Positions 54,396 to 63,405 of a stretch of DNA of 64,000 bases are shown piece after piece. The notes under the pieces were generated by a model. It worked only from the letters and a program-made list of their open reading frames with translations, was not told the DNA's origin and did not search any database. Every line of letters begins with the position of its first letter. Positions within the stretch are counted from its first letter, which is position 1. The DNA is taken from assembly GCF_003023845.1 (NCBI RefSeq), contig NZ_PYFT01000001.1, positions 3,410,001 through 3,474,000 on the forward strand, read 5' to 3'. The translations under genes and the position numbers were made by a program. Origin of the DNA: Adhaeribacter arboris (GTDB lineage: Bacteria; Bacteroidota; Bacteroidia; Cytophagales; Hymenobacteraceae).

Positions 54396-57300
54396 ATGAA
54401 TCTACCTTTAATCAAATCCATTCTCGCACTTTATTACCGGGGATATAGTTTCCGGGGGCCAGCTTTATTCTACAAACCGAACTCCTGGCATATTTTATTT
54501 TTATTACTAACCTCGACGTTTTTTTCTATTTCCTCTAATGTTCGTGCCCAGGAAGAACTAATAGGTTTAATGTCTAACGGCGGTCCGCAGGGAAAAGGAA
54601 CGTTATTTTCCGTTAAACCTACCGGAGCCGGCTATTCCGTTTTAAAAGGTTTTGCCGACTGGGGGAAAAGTCCGGAAGGCAGTTTAGTTAAAGGAGACGA
54701 CGGAAATTTTTACGGTCTTACTTCTTTGGGAGGCACCTATAATTACGGTACCATTTTTAAAGTAAGCCCGGCCGGGGCGGTAACTGTTTTGCATCAATTC
54801 GATTATAATACCACCGGCGGTTATCCGAAGGGCAGTTTGGTAAAAGGCGCCGATGGCAACTTGTACGGCATGACTGGTTCGGGTGGACCGGGCAGTTACG
54901 GCAATATTTTTAAAATTACGCCTAATGGTACTCTTACCGTAATCAAGAATTTTTCTTACAGTACCGATGGCGCTAAACCAAACGGCCATCTAATAGTAGC
55001 GAAAGACGGTAACTTCTACGGCCTAACTTACAGTGGCGGAACGTACGGCTATGGTACCATTTTTAAAATGACTCCTGGCGGAACGTATACGGTTTTAAGA
55101 TCCTTGGATTACACCACCGACGGCGGCAATGCTTACGGCAGTTTAGTACAAGGAAAAGACGGCAATTTTTACGGCATGACGTACTGGGGAGGCACCTACA
55201 AGTACGGTACAATTTTTAAAATTACTTCTACGGGTTCGTTTACCGTGCTGCGTCATTTGCAGCCCGCCGACGGAATTTACCCCCAAGGAAATAACTTAGT
55301 AGCTGCCACCGATGGTAATCTTTACGGAATGCTGCCCAGAGGAGGAGATAACTACTCAGGTACTATTTTTAAAATAACTACAAAAGGAGCTTTTACCGTT
55401 ATCCAGCATTTAGACGTTAAAAAAGGCACTAACCCGCTTGGCAGTCTGGCACAAAGTACCGATGGCGCTTTATACGGCATGACCTATTACGGCGGCACGA
55501 ATGGTAACGGCACCATCTTTAAAATTACTACCAGCGGAACCCTTACGGTCTTATATAATTTTGCTAAATCTCCTGACGGAATTCTGCCCGCCCCGGATGG
55601 CGCGCATCCTGCCGGAGATTTGTTCCGCAACAGCGACGGCAATTTTTATGGCCTTACCTTCGAAGGGGGAAAAAACAGGTTTGGCACTATCTTTAAAATA
55701 ACGCCTTCGGGCACTTTTACGGTATTAAACAGCCTTAATGGTGGTTCGCAGGGCAATGCCCCTTACGAGAGCGTGGTTCTAGCCAAAGATGGCGCGTATT
55801 ACGGCACCACCAGCACCGGTGGTACGTATAACCAAGGCACCATTTTTAAATATTGCGGCAACACGTACACGGTACTCCGGTCGTTGAATAAAAACACGGA
55901 TGGCAGTGCGCCTCTGGGCAGTTTAATACAAGGTACCGACGGTAATTTCTACGGGATGGCTTCCGAAGGTGGCACTAACGGGGCCGGTACTATTTTTAGA
56001 ATAACTCCCGGCGGCAGCTATTCCGTATTGCATCATCTGAAAACCGCAGATGGTATTAATCCGTACGGCAGCCTAACCCAAGGTAAAGACGGTAATTTTT
56101 ATGGCCTAGCCAACGGGGGTGGTACGACTGGAGCCGGCACCATTTTCAAAATAACACCTAGCGGCACCTTTACGGTTTTATGGAACTTAACCGCCACTAC
56201 AGATGGCCGTTACCCGGAAGGAAATCTGGTACAAGGCCCGGATGGTAATTTTTACGGCACCAATAGTATCGGCGGTACGAATAACTACGGTACTATCTTT
56301 GAAATTTCGCCCACTGGTACGTTTACCGTTTTAAAACAATTAAACAGTCTGCCTGACGGCAATGCGCCTTTAGGAAGTTTGGTATTAGGGAAAGATGGTA
56401 ATTTTTACGGTACTACCAGCTCGGGGGGCAGCAGTTCGTACGACGGTGCTATTTTTAAAATATCCCCATCCGGTACCTACACGGTATTAAAGCGTCTATC
56501 CGGAGCTACCGACGGTGAAACTCCTAAAGGCAATCTGGTGCAAGCCAGCGACGGGAACTTTTACGGTCTGACTAGCAAAGGTGGTAAGAACAACGCCGGT
56601 ACCTTATTCCGCATTACTCCTTCGGGTACTTACACGGTTTTAAAGCATTTTAATTTAATTACCGATGGCGGCGCGCCCATGGGCAGTTTAATTGTAAAGA
56701 AAGTTAACCCGCTGGTAGCGAATGCACAAAGCATTACTACCTCCGAAGACACGCCAAAAGCAATTACGCTCACCGGATCGGGCGGCTCGCCGCTTACCTA
56801 TGCCATTCGCTCTAATCCCCAGAACGGTACAATTAGCGGTACCGGCGCGAATCGTACGTATACCCCCAAAGCTAATTTTACCGGCAAGGATTCTTTTACC
56901 TTCACGGTAAGCGTGGGCTGTGAAGTATCGGCTCCGGCTACGGTAACCATTAACGTAACGGCGGTTAACGATGCCCCGGTACTTGCGGCTATTGGTAACA
57001 AAACCGTAGAGAAAGGTTCTACCTTAACGTTTACCGCTAAAGCCACCGACCCAGACGCGGGCCAAAGCAAAACCTTCTCCTTAGTCGGCGCGCCTGGGGG
57101 GGCAACCATCCACGCGGTTTCCGGTGTCTTCAACTGGAAACCTTCGGTAGCAGGTAACTACAGTTTCAGCGTGAAAGTAACGGATAACGGCTCCCCGGCT
57201 CTTTCCGACCAGGAAACCATTACGGTGAAGGTAATCAACTCAACGGGCAGTTTGGTTCGGGTAAATGCCGGCGGAGAAGCCGCCGCTACTTCCCTGGGTA

Positions 57301-57971
57301 GCTTTAGTGCCGATACTTATTTTAGCGGGGCTACCAGTATATCGGCTACTACTTCACCGATTGCCAGTACTACCGATGATATTCTTTACCAGAACAACCG
57401 CCGGGCAACAGATGTGGGGGGCAGCTTTAGCTACAATATTCCGGTGAGCAATGGTACTTATACCGTGAAGTTGCACTTTGCCGAAACCTTCTATACTACT
57501 ACCGGACAGCGGAAATTTAACGTGAAAGCCGAAGGCGTTAGTTGGTTAAGTAATTACGACATTGTAGCCGCGGCGGGAGGTGCGAAAGTAGCCGTAGTAG
57601 CAACCAAGAACATTACCGTGGCCGATGGAAATGTTACGCTGCTCTTTTCTTCGGTGGTAGATAAAGCTTGTGTAGCCGCCATTGAAGTGCTGCCGGCAAG
57701 TGGTGCCGAATCTGATAAAGCTACTACCAACCTGATTGCTAATTTGTACCCGAACCCGGCCGAAAATTCTCTTACTATTGCTTTAAATACAGCAGTGGAG
57801 AAAGTAGAAGCTAAGATTACCAATAACACGGGCGATGTGGTAAAAACAATAGATCAATCCGTAGAAAACAACAAGTTGCAGATAGAAATATCAAATTTAG
57901 AAGCGGGTCTGTATCAGCTACACGTTCAAACTCCGACCGGCGTGCAAGTTTACCGGTTCGTTAAAAAATAA
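54396..57971 (+). CDS. T9SS-secreted GloVer tandem-repeat protein with malectin domain
   Basis: 1,191 residues. A signal-like segment spans about 25-50 (the first 24 residues are an unusual extension). Fourteen GloVer (TIGR03803-type) repeats of about 55 residues follow to about residue 770, each with DGNFYG-T--GG---YGTIFKITP-G--TVL; the first is partial. Then an Ig-like domain (about 775-860), a second He_PIG-type Ig domain (about 865-945), a malectin domain (VRVNAGGEAA onward, about 950-1,105) and a T9SS type A tail (NLYPNPAENSL to end). The repeats likely form a propeller. It is probably an exported adhesin or glycan-binding surface protein. Confidence 0.9.
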   Translation: MNLPLIKSILALYYRGYSFRGPALFYKPNSWHILFLLLTSTFFSISSNVRAQEELIGLMSNGGPQGKGTLFSVKPTGAGYSVLKGFADWGKSPEGSLVKGDDGNFYGLTSLGGTYNYGTIFKVSPAGAVTVLHQFDYNTTGGYPKGSLVKGADGNLYGMTGSGGPGSYGNIFKITPNGTLTVIKNFSYSTDGAKPNGHLIVAKDGNFYGLTYSGGTYGYGTIFKMTPGGTYTVLRSLDYTTDGGNAYGSLVQGKDGNFYGMTYWGGTYKYGTIFKITSTGSFTVLRHLQPADGIYPQGNNLVAATDGNLYGMLPRGGDNYSGTIFKITTKGAFTVIQHLDVKKGTNPLGSLAQSTDGALYGMTYYGGTNGNGTIFKITTSGTLTVLYNFAKSPDGILPAPDGAHPAGDLFRNSDGNFYGLTFEGGKNRFGTIFKITPSGTFTVLNSLNGGSQGNAPYESVVLAKDGAYYGTTSTGGTYNQGTIFKYCGNTYTVLRSLNKNTDGSAPLGSLIQGTDGNFYGMASEGGTNGAGTIFRITPGGSYSVLHHLKTADGINPYGSLTQGKDGNFYGLANGGGTTGAGTIFKITPSGTFTVLWNLTATTDGRYPEGNLVQGPDGNFYGTNSIGGTNNYGTIFEISPTGTFTVLKQLNSLPDGNAPLGSLVLGKDGNFYGTTSSGGSSSYDGAIFKISPSGTYTVLKRLSGATDGETPKGNLVQASDGNFYGLTSKGGKNNAGTLFRITPSGTYTVLKHFNLITDGGAPMGSLIVKKVNPLVANAQSITTSEDTPKAITLTGSGGSPLTYAIRSNPQNGTISGTGANRTYTPKANFTGKDSFTFTVSVGCEVSAPATVTINVTAVNDAPVLAAIGNKTVEKGSTLTFTAKATDPDAGQSKTFSLVGAPGGATIHAVSGVFNWKPSVAGNYSFSVKVTDNGSPALSDQETITVKVINSTGSLVRVNAGGEAAATSLGSFSADTYFSGATSISATTSPIASTTDDILYQNNRRATDVGGSFSYNIPVSNGTYTVKLHFAETFYTTTGQRKFNVKAEGVSWLSNYDIVAAAGGAKVAVVATKNITVADGNVTLLFSSVVDKACVAAIEVLPASGAESDKATTNLIANLYPNPAENSLTIALNTAVEKVEAKITNNTGDVVKTIDQSVENNKLQIEISNLEAGLYQLHVQTPTGVQVYRFVKK

Positions 57972-58001
57972 TTTCTAGAAAAGCTTATATTCACACCATG
58001 T

Positions 58002-58038
58002 AAAAAGCAGAACATCCTAAAAAGATGTTCTGCTTTTT
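58002..58038. terminator. Bidirectional terminator
   Basis: Perfect 15-bp stem (58002-58016 with 58024-58038), A/T-flanked, between the GloVer gene and the convergent response-regulator gene. Confidence 0.8.
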
Positions 58039-58155
58039 TATTAATACATCTAAACTAAAGAGCTATTCCGTTTAAATCCGCCGGCTTTAATTTTGACTGT
58101 TTTCTGCTGAAGCAACTCATTAACTTAGATTAGGAGTTTAGTATTTTTAGATACA

Positions 58156-58590
58156 TCAACTTTCTAAATCGTTAAATCTTTCAGCTATTAAGTCTCTTAC
58201 TTTCTCTACGGTTAAGGGTTTTAAGATGTACGGCGCGGCATACTCACTAGCCCGGACGGTATCTTGCGGGTGCGAGGAAGTAGACAGCAGGGCAATAACG
58301 GTATCTTGCTTTACCTTATCCGCCAAATCGTTATGGTACATTTCTAAAAATTCGAAACCATCTAACATAGGCATATTTACGTCCAGAAAGATTAATTCCG
58401 GTTTAAAATAATTAGGATCGGCCGAATTGAAATTGCCTTTTTCTATTTTTTGCAGATACTCCAAGGCATTCAGGCCGTTGCTAAATACCCGAATGTTTTC
58501 GGTTACTTCCATCCGGTTTAACAAACGATGATTCAAAAAATTACTGGTTTCATTATCATCAATTAACAAAACACCTTTCAGCTTTCGCAT
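58156..58590 (-). CDS. Single-domain response regulator
   Basis: 144-residue CheY-like receiver without an output domain. Acidic pocket Asp11/Asp12, phospho-acceptor Asp70 in LIFLDVNMP, Ser103 in ALLSTSS and Lys124 in YILKPL are all in place. It follows the ethylene-receptor-like kinase gene by 16 bp and is surely its partner in an operon. With no DNA-binding domain it must pass the signal by protein contact, perhaps to a phosphotransfer protein or motility or exopolysaccharide machinery. Large spacer between helix 2 and strand 3 is usual for Bacteroidota members of this class. Confidence 0.95.
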   Translation of the reverse strand: MRKLKGVLLIDDNETSNFLNHRLLNRMEVTENIRVFSNGLNALEYLQKIEKGNFNSADPNYFKPELIFLDVNMPMLDGFEFLEMYHNDLADKVKQDTVIALLSTSSHPQDTVRASEYAAPYILKPLTVEKVRDLIAERFNDLES

Positions 58591-58606
58591 AATTAAAAAA
58601 TTGCCG

Positions 58607-59878
58607 TTACTTTTTAGGAATAAAAACCCGGAAGGTAGAACCCTCGCCTGGCTTACTAGTTACCTCTACTTTACCATGATTATATTCCAGAATACGTTTC
58701 ACAATAAATAATCCTACTCCATTCCCTTCCACATCGTCACGTAAGCGTTTAAACAAAGAAAATATTTTTTTCTCGTGCTTAATTAAATCAATGCCCATGC
58801 CATTATCGGTTACCGCTATAATGTTAAAATTTTCATTGGCCGTGCTTGTAATTTCCACAACCGGGGTTCGTTCCGGGGAACGGTATTTAATCGCATTACT
58901 TACCAGGTTGTACAAAATACTTTTTAAGTTCTTACGCGAAAACCAAACAATTGGGTTTTCTTCGAAGTGAGTCTGTATGCTGGCACCGGATTGCGTTATC
59001 ACTTCGGCTAAACTGTCCTGGACTTCCCGGAACACTTCCGTTATGGGTATTTGAGTGAGTTCTTCTTCGGTATTTTTCTGAATTTTACTTACTTCTGTTA
59101 AATCGCTGATAGTACGGTGCATCTGTTGAATGGCGTTCTCTAACTTCTCTACCACTTCCTTAACTTCAGATTCTATGGGCGGCAACTCTTCTTTTAAAAC
59201 GCTTAAAAGGCCTTCGGCATTAATTACCGGCGATTTAAGATCGTGCGACGCACAATAAACAAAATTATCCAGGTCAGCGTTAATCCGGATGAGCTCGCCA
59301 TTTTTAAGCACTAAGGTTTTCTCCGCTTTTTTTCTTATTTCTACTTCTTTTTCCAATTCGCGGTTAGCCCGGATAAGTTGAGCCGTTCGTTGGTTTACCC
59401 GCGTTTCCAGTTCATCATTTACCCGACGTAAGGCAGCTTCCGCTTTGTGTCGTTCCGCGATCTGCCATCTTAATTCGTCGTTGGCAAAAGCTAAGGTATC
59501 GGAACTAGGAATCAGCAAAATTTTAGGTAAAGAACGTAATAGAATAAAGGCGGTACCTAAGGATAAAAGCCCCGTTATAATCTTTACTAAACTGGCTACA
59601 TCGTAAATCGGGTCCCAAACGGTCCAGATATCGAGTAAATGGGTAGCGCCGCAGGATAAAATGAACATCCCAAACAACACAAAAACGTGTTTCTGCACCA
59701 AATCTTTCCGTTTACGAGCCAGGTAAAAGAGCATAAACGGAATAGAAAAGTAAGCCAATCCGGTTAAGGCATCGCCGGTTACGGTCGGCCATAGAATAAC
59801 GTCTTGCCACTGATAGCAATGCCCATGCGGCATAAACGTGGAAGTATCTATAAAAGCCAGCATTATTTTAGTCGTCAT
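58607..59878 (-). CDS. Sensor histidine kinase with plant-type ethylene-binding domain
   Basis: 423 residues from the ATG at 59878 (an in-frame TTG lies 27 bases earlier). Three membrane helices (about 34-117) match the ethylene-binding domain of plant ETR1: Asp36, Tyr43, Ile46, Pro47, Cys76 and His80 fall in GDALTGLAYFSIP and LSCGATHLLDIW with exactly ETR1 spacing (Asp25, Tyr32, Ile35, Pro36, Cys65, His69). Cys and His bind the Cu(I) needed for ethylene. Then a coiled coil (about 130-200), HisKA with His212 (CASHDLKSP), and an HATPase with N328 (NLVSNAIKYR), DNGMGI and GNGVGLF. The partner receiver gene follows by 16 bp. There is no GAF domain, unlike ETR1. Confidence 0.93.
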   Translation of the reverse strand: MTTKIMLAFIDTSTFMPHGHCYQWQDVILWPTVTGDALTGLAYFSIPFMLFYLARKRKDLVQKHVFVLFGMFILSCGATHLLDIWTVWDPIYDVASLVKIITGLLSLGTAFILLRSLPKILLIPSSDTLAFANDELRWQIAERHKAEAALRRVNDELETRVNQRTAQLIRANRELEKEVEIRKKAEKTLVLKNGELIRINADLDNFVYCASHDLKSPVINAEGLLSVLKEELPPIESEVKEVVEKLENAIQQMHRTISDLTEVSKIQKNTEEELTQIPITEVFREVQDSLAEVITQSGASIQTHFEENPIVWFSRKNLKSILYNLVSNAIKYRSPERTPVVEITSTANENFNIIAVTDNGMGIDLIKHEKKIFSLFKRLRDDVEGNGVGLFIVKRILEYNHGKVEVTSKPGEGSTFRVFIPKK

Positions 59879-59905
59879 CTTACAAACAATATACTGTTCA
59901 AACAA

Positions 59906-60197
59906 ACCAACATGGTATGCTACTTATTCAAAAGCTACAAATCTGGGTACAGGCATCGATTATTCCTGTAATACTTACCGTTTGTCTAACACTACTCTTA
60001 AATGTTGAAATTAACGATTTAAAACGCCGTTAAAATAATTTTACTTGTATACTTTCTATACGCCCTATCTTATATAATTTGGAGATCAACTGCTCCTTCT
60101 AACAACTTAAAAATACTCTATTAATAATTGACAGTAGTTTAAATACTTGCAATTTTAACTTCTTTACTCCTAAAAAATAGCACCTTTTTAAGGAAAT
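59906..60197. other. Intergenic spacer
   Basis: AT-rich region upstream of the kinase gene. No additional gene is visible; the kinase promoter must lie here. Confidence 0.4.
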
Positions 60198-60236
60198 AAA
60201 AAAGCACTTCTTAGCATAGCCAAAAAGTGCTTTTTT
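60198..60236 (-). terminator. Terminator of the cysteine synthase family gene
   Basis: Perfect 12-bp stem (60198-60209 with 60225-60236) with a T run, 19 bp past the minus-strand stop. Confidence 0.8.
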
Positions 60237-60255
60237 GCTGAAAAATAAAGAGCAA

Positions 60256-61236
60256 TTACTCTATGTAACCTTGTTCCCGCATCCAATCGTCGTTGTAAAT
60301 TTTAGCCAGATAGCGCGTACCGTGGTCGGGTAAAATTATTACCATTACATCTTGTTCGGTTAAGTGCTGCCGGGCATACTCCAGCGCCCCGAACACCGCC
60401 GAACCACAAGACCAGCCCACAAACAAACCTTCTTCTTTGGCTAATCGCCGGGTCATTACCGCGCCGTCTTTGTCGGTTACTTTAGTAAAATGATCAATTA
60501 AAGTAAAATCTACATTTTTAGGCAGAATGTCTTCGCCGATGCCTTCGGTTTTATACGGATAAATTTCGTTTTCATCGAAAACGCCGGTTTCCTTGTATTT
60601 TTTAAATACCGAACCGTAAGTATCAATTCCAATAGCTTTAATGGCGCTGTTTTGTTCTTTTAAGTACTTGGAAATGCCGCAAATGGTACCGCCGGTACCT
60701 ACCCCCGTGGCTAAATACGTAATTTTGCCTTCGGTTTGCTGCCAAATTTCGGGGCCGGTGGTTTCGTAATGCGCCGCCGTGTTCGACAAGTTATCGTACT
60801 GATTCGGGTAAAAAGAATTCGGAATTTCGCGGTTTAGCCGTTTGGCAACCGAGTAATAAGAACGCTCATCTTCAGGGGCTACGTTGGTAGGGCAAACTAT
60901 TACTTCGGCGCCCACTGCCCGCAGAATATCCATTTTCTCTTTACTCTGTTTATCGGTAAGGGTAAAAATACATTTGTAGCCGCGGGCAGTGGCCGCAATG
61001 GCTAAACCCATGCCCGTATTACCCGAAGTACCTTCAATGATAGTACCGCCGGGTTGTAGAATACCGGCTTTTTCCGCGTCCTCAATCATTTTAAGGGCCA
61101 TGCGGTCCTTTACCGAATTACCCGGATTAAAATATTCGACTTTAGCCAGAATGGTAGCCTTAAGCCCATCGGTTACTTTGTTTAACTTTACCAGCGGCGT
61201 TTTGCCAATAGCTTCGGAAATATGATTTAAATACAT
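60256..61236 (-). CDS. PLP-dependent cysteine synthase family protein (CysK/CBS catalytic core type)
   Basis: 326 residues from the ATG at 61236; an in-frame TTG at 61245 overlaps the promoter box. The PLP lysine is Lys43 in NPGNSVKDR, the substrate loop is EGTSGNTGMG (about 64-73), and the phosphate loop is TGVGTGGTI (about 177-185). The length and the sequence KEKMDILRAVGAEV fit the cystathionine beta-synthase catalytic core, lacking the regulatory CBS pair, so it could make cysteine from O-acetylserine or cystathionine from serine and homocysteine. It is cytoplasmic and monocistronic, with a terminator on its 3' side. Confidence 0.93.
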   Translation of the reverse strand: MYLNHISEAIGKTPLVKLNKVTDGLKATILAKVEYFNPGNSVKDRMALKMIEDAEKAGILQPGGTIIEGTSGNTGMGLAIAATARGYKCIFTLTDKQSKEKMDILRAVGAEVIVCPTNVAPEDERSYYSVAKRLNREIPNSFYPNQYDNLSNTAAHYETTGPEIWQQTEGKITYLATGVGTGGTICGISKYLKEQNSAIKAIGIDTYGSVFKKYKETGVFDENEIYPYKTEGIGEDILPKNVDFTLIDHFTKVTDKDGAVMTRRLAKEEGLFVGWSCGSAVFGALEYARQHLTEQDVMVIILPDHGTRYLAKIYNDDWMREQGYIE

Positions 61237-61242
61237 GAAAAG

Positions 61243-61250
61243 CAAATTTA
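61243..61250 (-). promoter_or_regulatory. -7 box of the cysteine synthase family gene
   Basis: TAAATTTG on the minus strand fits TAnnTTTG and ends 6 bp before the ATG at 61236, implying a very short leader. No good -33 partner is visible at the usual spacing. Confidence 0.4.
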
Positions 61251-61667
61251 TAGATGGCCGAAAAACAAAATAGTACCGCCTTCTTTATTTATCCTTCCAC
61301 AAAAATAAGCGAATTATTTGGGATAATTAAACCAAAGCCCGGATAGTTCTGCTATTGAGTGGTATTAAAATGCTGTTAGTAAGGCGGCTCCTCATCCGCT
61401 TTAATCGCTTAGTACGAAAAATTCTTGTTTCATTTAATTCATTGTTAAGCAGATAAGATACTGGAAAATAGTTTTTGAGTAAAAATATTCATCTCCACCC
61501 GTTAACTTTTCTTTTCATTCGCCGAGCAGTAGATAGACTCTTGGCTGCTTTCCTGGCAAAAGACAACTCTCTTCTAAATATTTCTGTATTATAGTCGGCT
61601 ACTTTACTTATTTGGGGATTATAAGCAAAACCCGGCGGGTAAATTTATCCGGTAAATCCTTAATTCT
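61251..61667. other. Intergenic spacer
   Basis: Divergent spacer between the cysteine synthase family gene and sucD; no coding frame, hairpin or RNA seen, apart from the promoters noted. Confidence 0.45.
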
Positions 61668-61668
61668 G

Positions 61669-61699
61669 TTTGGAGCGGATTTAAAAAAAACTATTTTTG
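61669..61699 (+). promoter_or_regulatory. Promoter of sucD (TTTG-N19-TATTTTTG)
   Basis: TTTG at 61669-61672 and TATTTTTG at 61692-61699 with a 19-base spacer fit the Bacteroidota sigma-70-type consensus exactly. The ATG follows 43 bp after the -7 box. Confidence 0.7.
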
Positions 61700-61742
61700 C
61701 AACACCTATTACATACGTACCCACTTTTTTAACCTGACTGAC

Positions 61743-62633
61743 ATGAGTGTTCTAGTAAATAAAGATTCAAGAGTAATTGTACAGGGCTTTACCGGCTCCG
61801 AAGGTTCGTTTCATGCCCAGCAAATGATTGAATATGGCACGAACGTAGTAGGCGGGGTTACTCCGGGCAAAGGTGGCAGTACCCACCTGGAGCGGCCGGT
61901 GTTTAACACGGTTGCCGATGCCGTGCGCGAAACTGGGGCAAATGTTACCATTATTTTTGTGCCGCCGGCTTTTGCCGCCGATGCTATTATGGAAGCGGCC
62001 GATGCCGGAATTAGCGTAATTGTCACGATTACGGAAGGTATTCCTACCAAGGATATGATCTACGTGAAAGAATATATCAAGGAAAAATCTCTCACTTTAA
62101 TTGGGCCCAACTGTCCGGGTGTAATTACTCCGGGCGAAGCGAAAGTAGGTATTATGCCGGGTTTTGTGTTTGAGCCGGGCCGGATTGGGATTGTATCGAA
62201 ATCCGGAACCTTAACGTACGAAGCCGCCGACCAAATTGTAAAAGCGGGTTTAGGAATTTCTACGGCTATCGGTATCGGCGGTGACCCTATTATTGGTACG
62301 CCTACCAAAGATGCCGTGGAACTGCTCATGAATGACCCGGACACCGACGCTATTGTAATGATTGGCGAAATTGGCGGTAACTACGAAGCAGTTGCTTCGC
62401 ACTACATTAAAGAAACCGGCAACAAAAAGCCAGTGGTTGGTTTTATTGCGGGTCAAACGGCTCCGAAAGGTCGCCGGATGGGTCACGCCGGAGCTATAAT
62501 TGGTGGTGCTGACGATACTGCCGAAGCGAAAATGCGTATTATGCAGGAGTGCGGCATTCACGTAGTAAAATCGCCGGCTAATATTGGCGAAACCATGGCT
62601 AAAGTATTAAAAGGCGAAGCCATTGAAGCGTAA
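61743..62633 (+). CDS. sucD: Succinate--CoA ligase subunit alpha
   Basis: 296-residue alpha subunit of succinyl-CoA synthetase, a TCA-cycle enzyme that makes ATP or GTP with succinyl-CoA. The CoA loop [13 protein letters not shown] (residues 15-27), [12 protein letters not shown] (121-132) and the phosphohistidine His248 in [12 protein letters not shown] are diagnostic. The beta subunit gene is not in the window, an arrangement common in Bacteroidota where sucC is encoded elsewhere. A consensus promoter precedes it and a terminator follows. Confidence 0.98.
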   Translation: MSVLVNKDSRVIVQGFTGSEGSFHAQQMIEYGTNVVGGVTPGKGGSTHLERPVFNTVADAVRETGANVTIIFVPPAFAADAIMEAADAGISVIVTITEGIPTKDMIYVKEYIKEKSLTLIGPNCPGVITPGEAKVGIMPGFVFEPGRIGIVSKSGTLTYEAADQIVKAGLGISTAIGIGGDPIIGTPTKDAVELLMNDPDTDAIVMIGEIGGNYEAVASHYIKETGNKKPVVGFIAGQTAPKGRRMGHAGAIIGGADDTAEAKMRIMQECGIHVVKSPANIGETMAKVLKGEAIEA

Positions 62634-62693
62634 AAATTAGCTAGTGTTTAGCTAGTAGTAACTAGATTTTAGATACCAGACTTTTATAAAATT

Positions 62694-62729
62694 AAAAAAA
62701 GAGATGCTTTAAAAGGCATCTCTTTTTTT
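62694..62729 (+). terminator. sucD terminator
   Basis: GAGATGC stem (62701-62707 with 62716-62722), extended by A and T runs on the two sides, 67 bp past the stop. Confidence 0.75.
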
Positions 62730-62836
62730 ATGCTCGTCTTGATAAATAAGCTATTCAAAAAAGTTTTCTTAAACTTTAAGGAGTATTTACAAGTTTAAAC
62801 CGTACATAATAGAGAACGACGAAAACCTATAATACT

Positions 62837-63313
62837 ATGCAAGACTTAACCGCAACCGGCCTCGAAAAAAAAAGCAATCAGGAGTTAGCTACTAAGCTGA
62901 ACGAACTTCTGGCTAATTACCACATTTACTACCAGAACGTGCGCGGATTTCACTGGAACATCAAAGGGGGTAATTTTTTTCAGTTGCACGCTAAATTTGA
63001 AGAATTATACACTACTGCCTTAACCCGCATCGACGAAATAGCGGAACGCATCTTAACTTTGGGCTACACGCCTTTACACAGCTTTTCCGAATATATTGTT
63101 AATTCTACCATAAAAGAAACCCATAATCTTACTTCGGATCGCGATACCGTAGGAACGACCATCGAGAACTTAACTTTTTTACTTCATTTGGAACGTGAAA
63201 TTTTAAAGTTAGCCGACGAAAGTAACGACGAAGGTACCTTAAGCTTAATTAGTGATGATCTAAACGAAATCGAAAAAACCTTTTGGATGCTTAATGCTTT
63301 CCTGAACGGGTAA
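62837..63313 (+). CDS. dps: Dps family DNA-binding/ferroxidase protein
   Basis: 158-residue ferritin-like protein of the Dps group that oxidises iron with hydrogen peroxide, stores it and can protect DNA. The intersubunit ferroxidase ligands are visible: His in GFHWNIKG (about 40-47), and Asp/Glu in the following helix (FFQLHAKFEELYTTALTRIDEIAERI). Length is right for Dps. The N-terminal tail lacks a run of Lys, so DNA binding is uncertain. It forms its own unit with a long perfect terminator. Confidence 0.95.
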   Translation: MQDLTATGLEKKSNQELATKLNELLANYHIYYQNVRGFHWNIKGGNFFQLHAKFEELYTTALTRIDEIAERILTLGYTPLHSFSEYIVNSTIKETHNLTSDRDTVGTTIENLTFLLHLEREILKLADESNDEGTLSLISDDLNEIEKTFWMLNAFLNG

Positions 63314-63328
63314 CCTAATCGTAACTAG

Positions 63329-63380
63329 GCGCTAAAAACAAAAAGCGGGAGAAAATTCTCCCGCTTTTTGTTTTTAGCGC
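63329..63380. terminator. Bidirectional terminator, 25-bp perfect stem
   Basis: Arms 63329-63353 and 63356-63380 are perfectly complementary with a 2-base gap. It serves dps and the convergent T9SS gene. Confidence 0.9.
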
Positions 63381-63405
63381 TAAAGCCCGCAGGTTTTTAT
63401 TTAAA

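Noticed and set aside
54700-56700. Regular repeats that resemble a CRISPR-like array
   Set aside because: Period of about 165 bp, coding, with GloVer-type repeat pattern.
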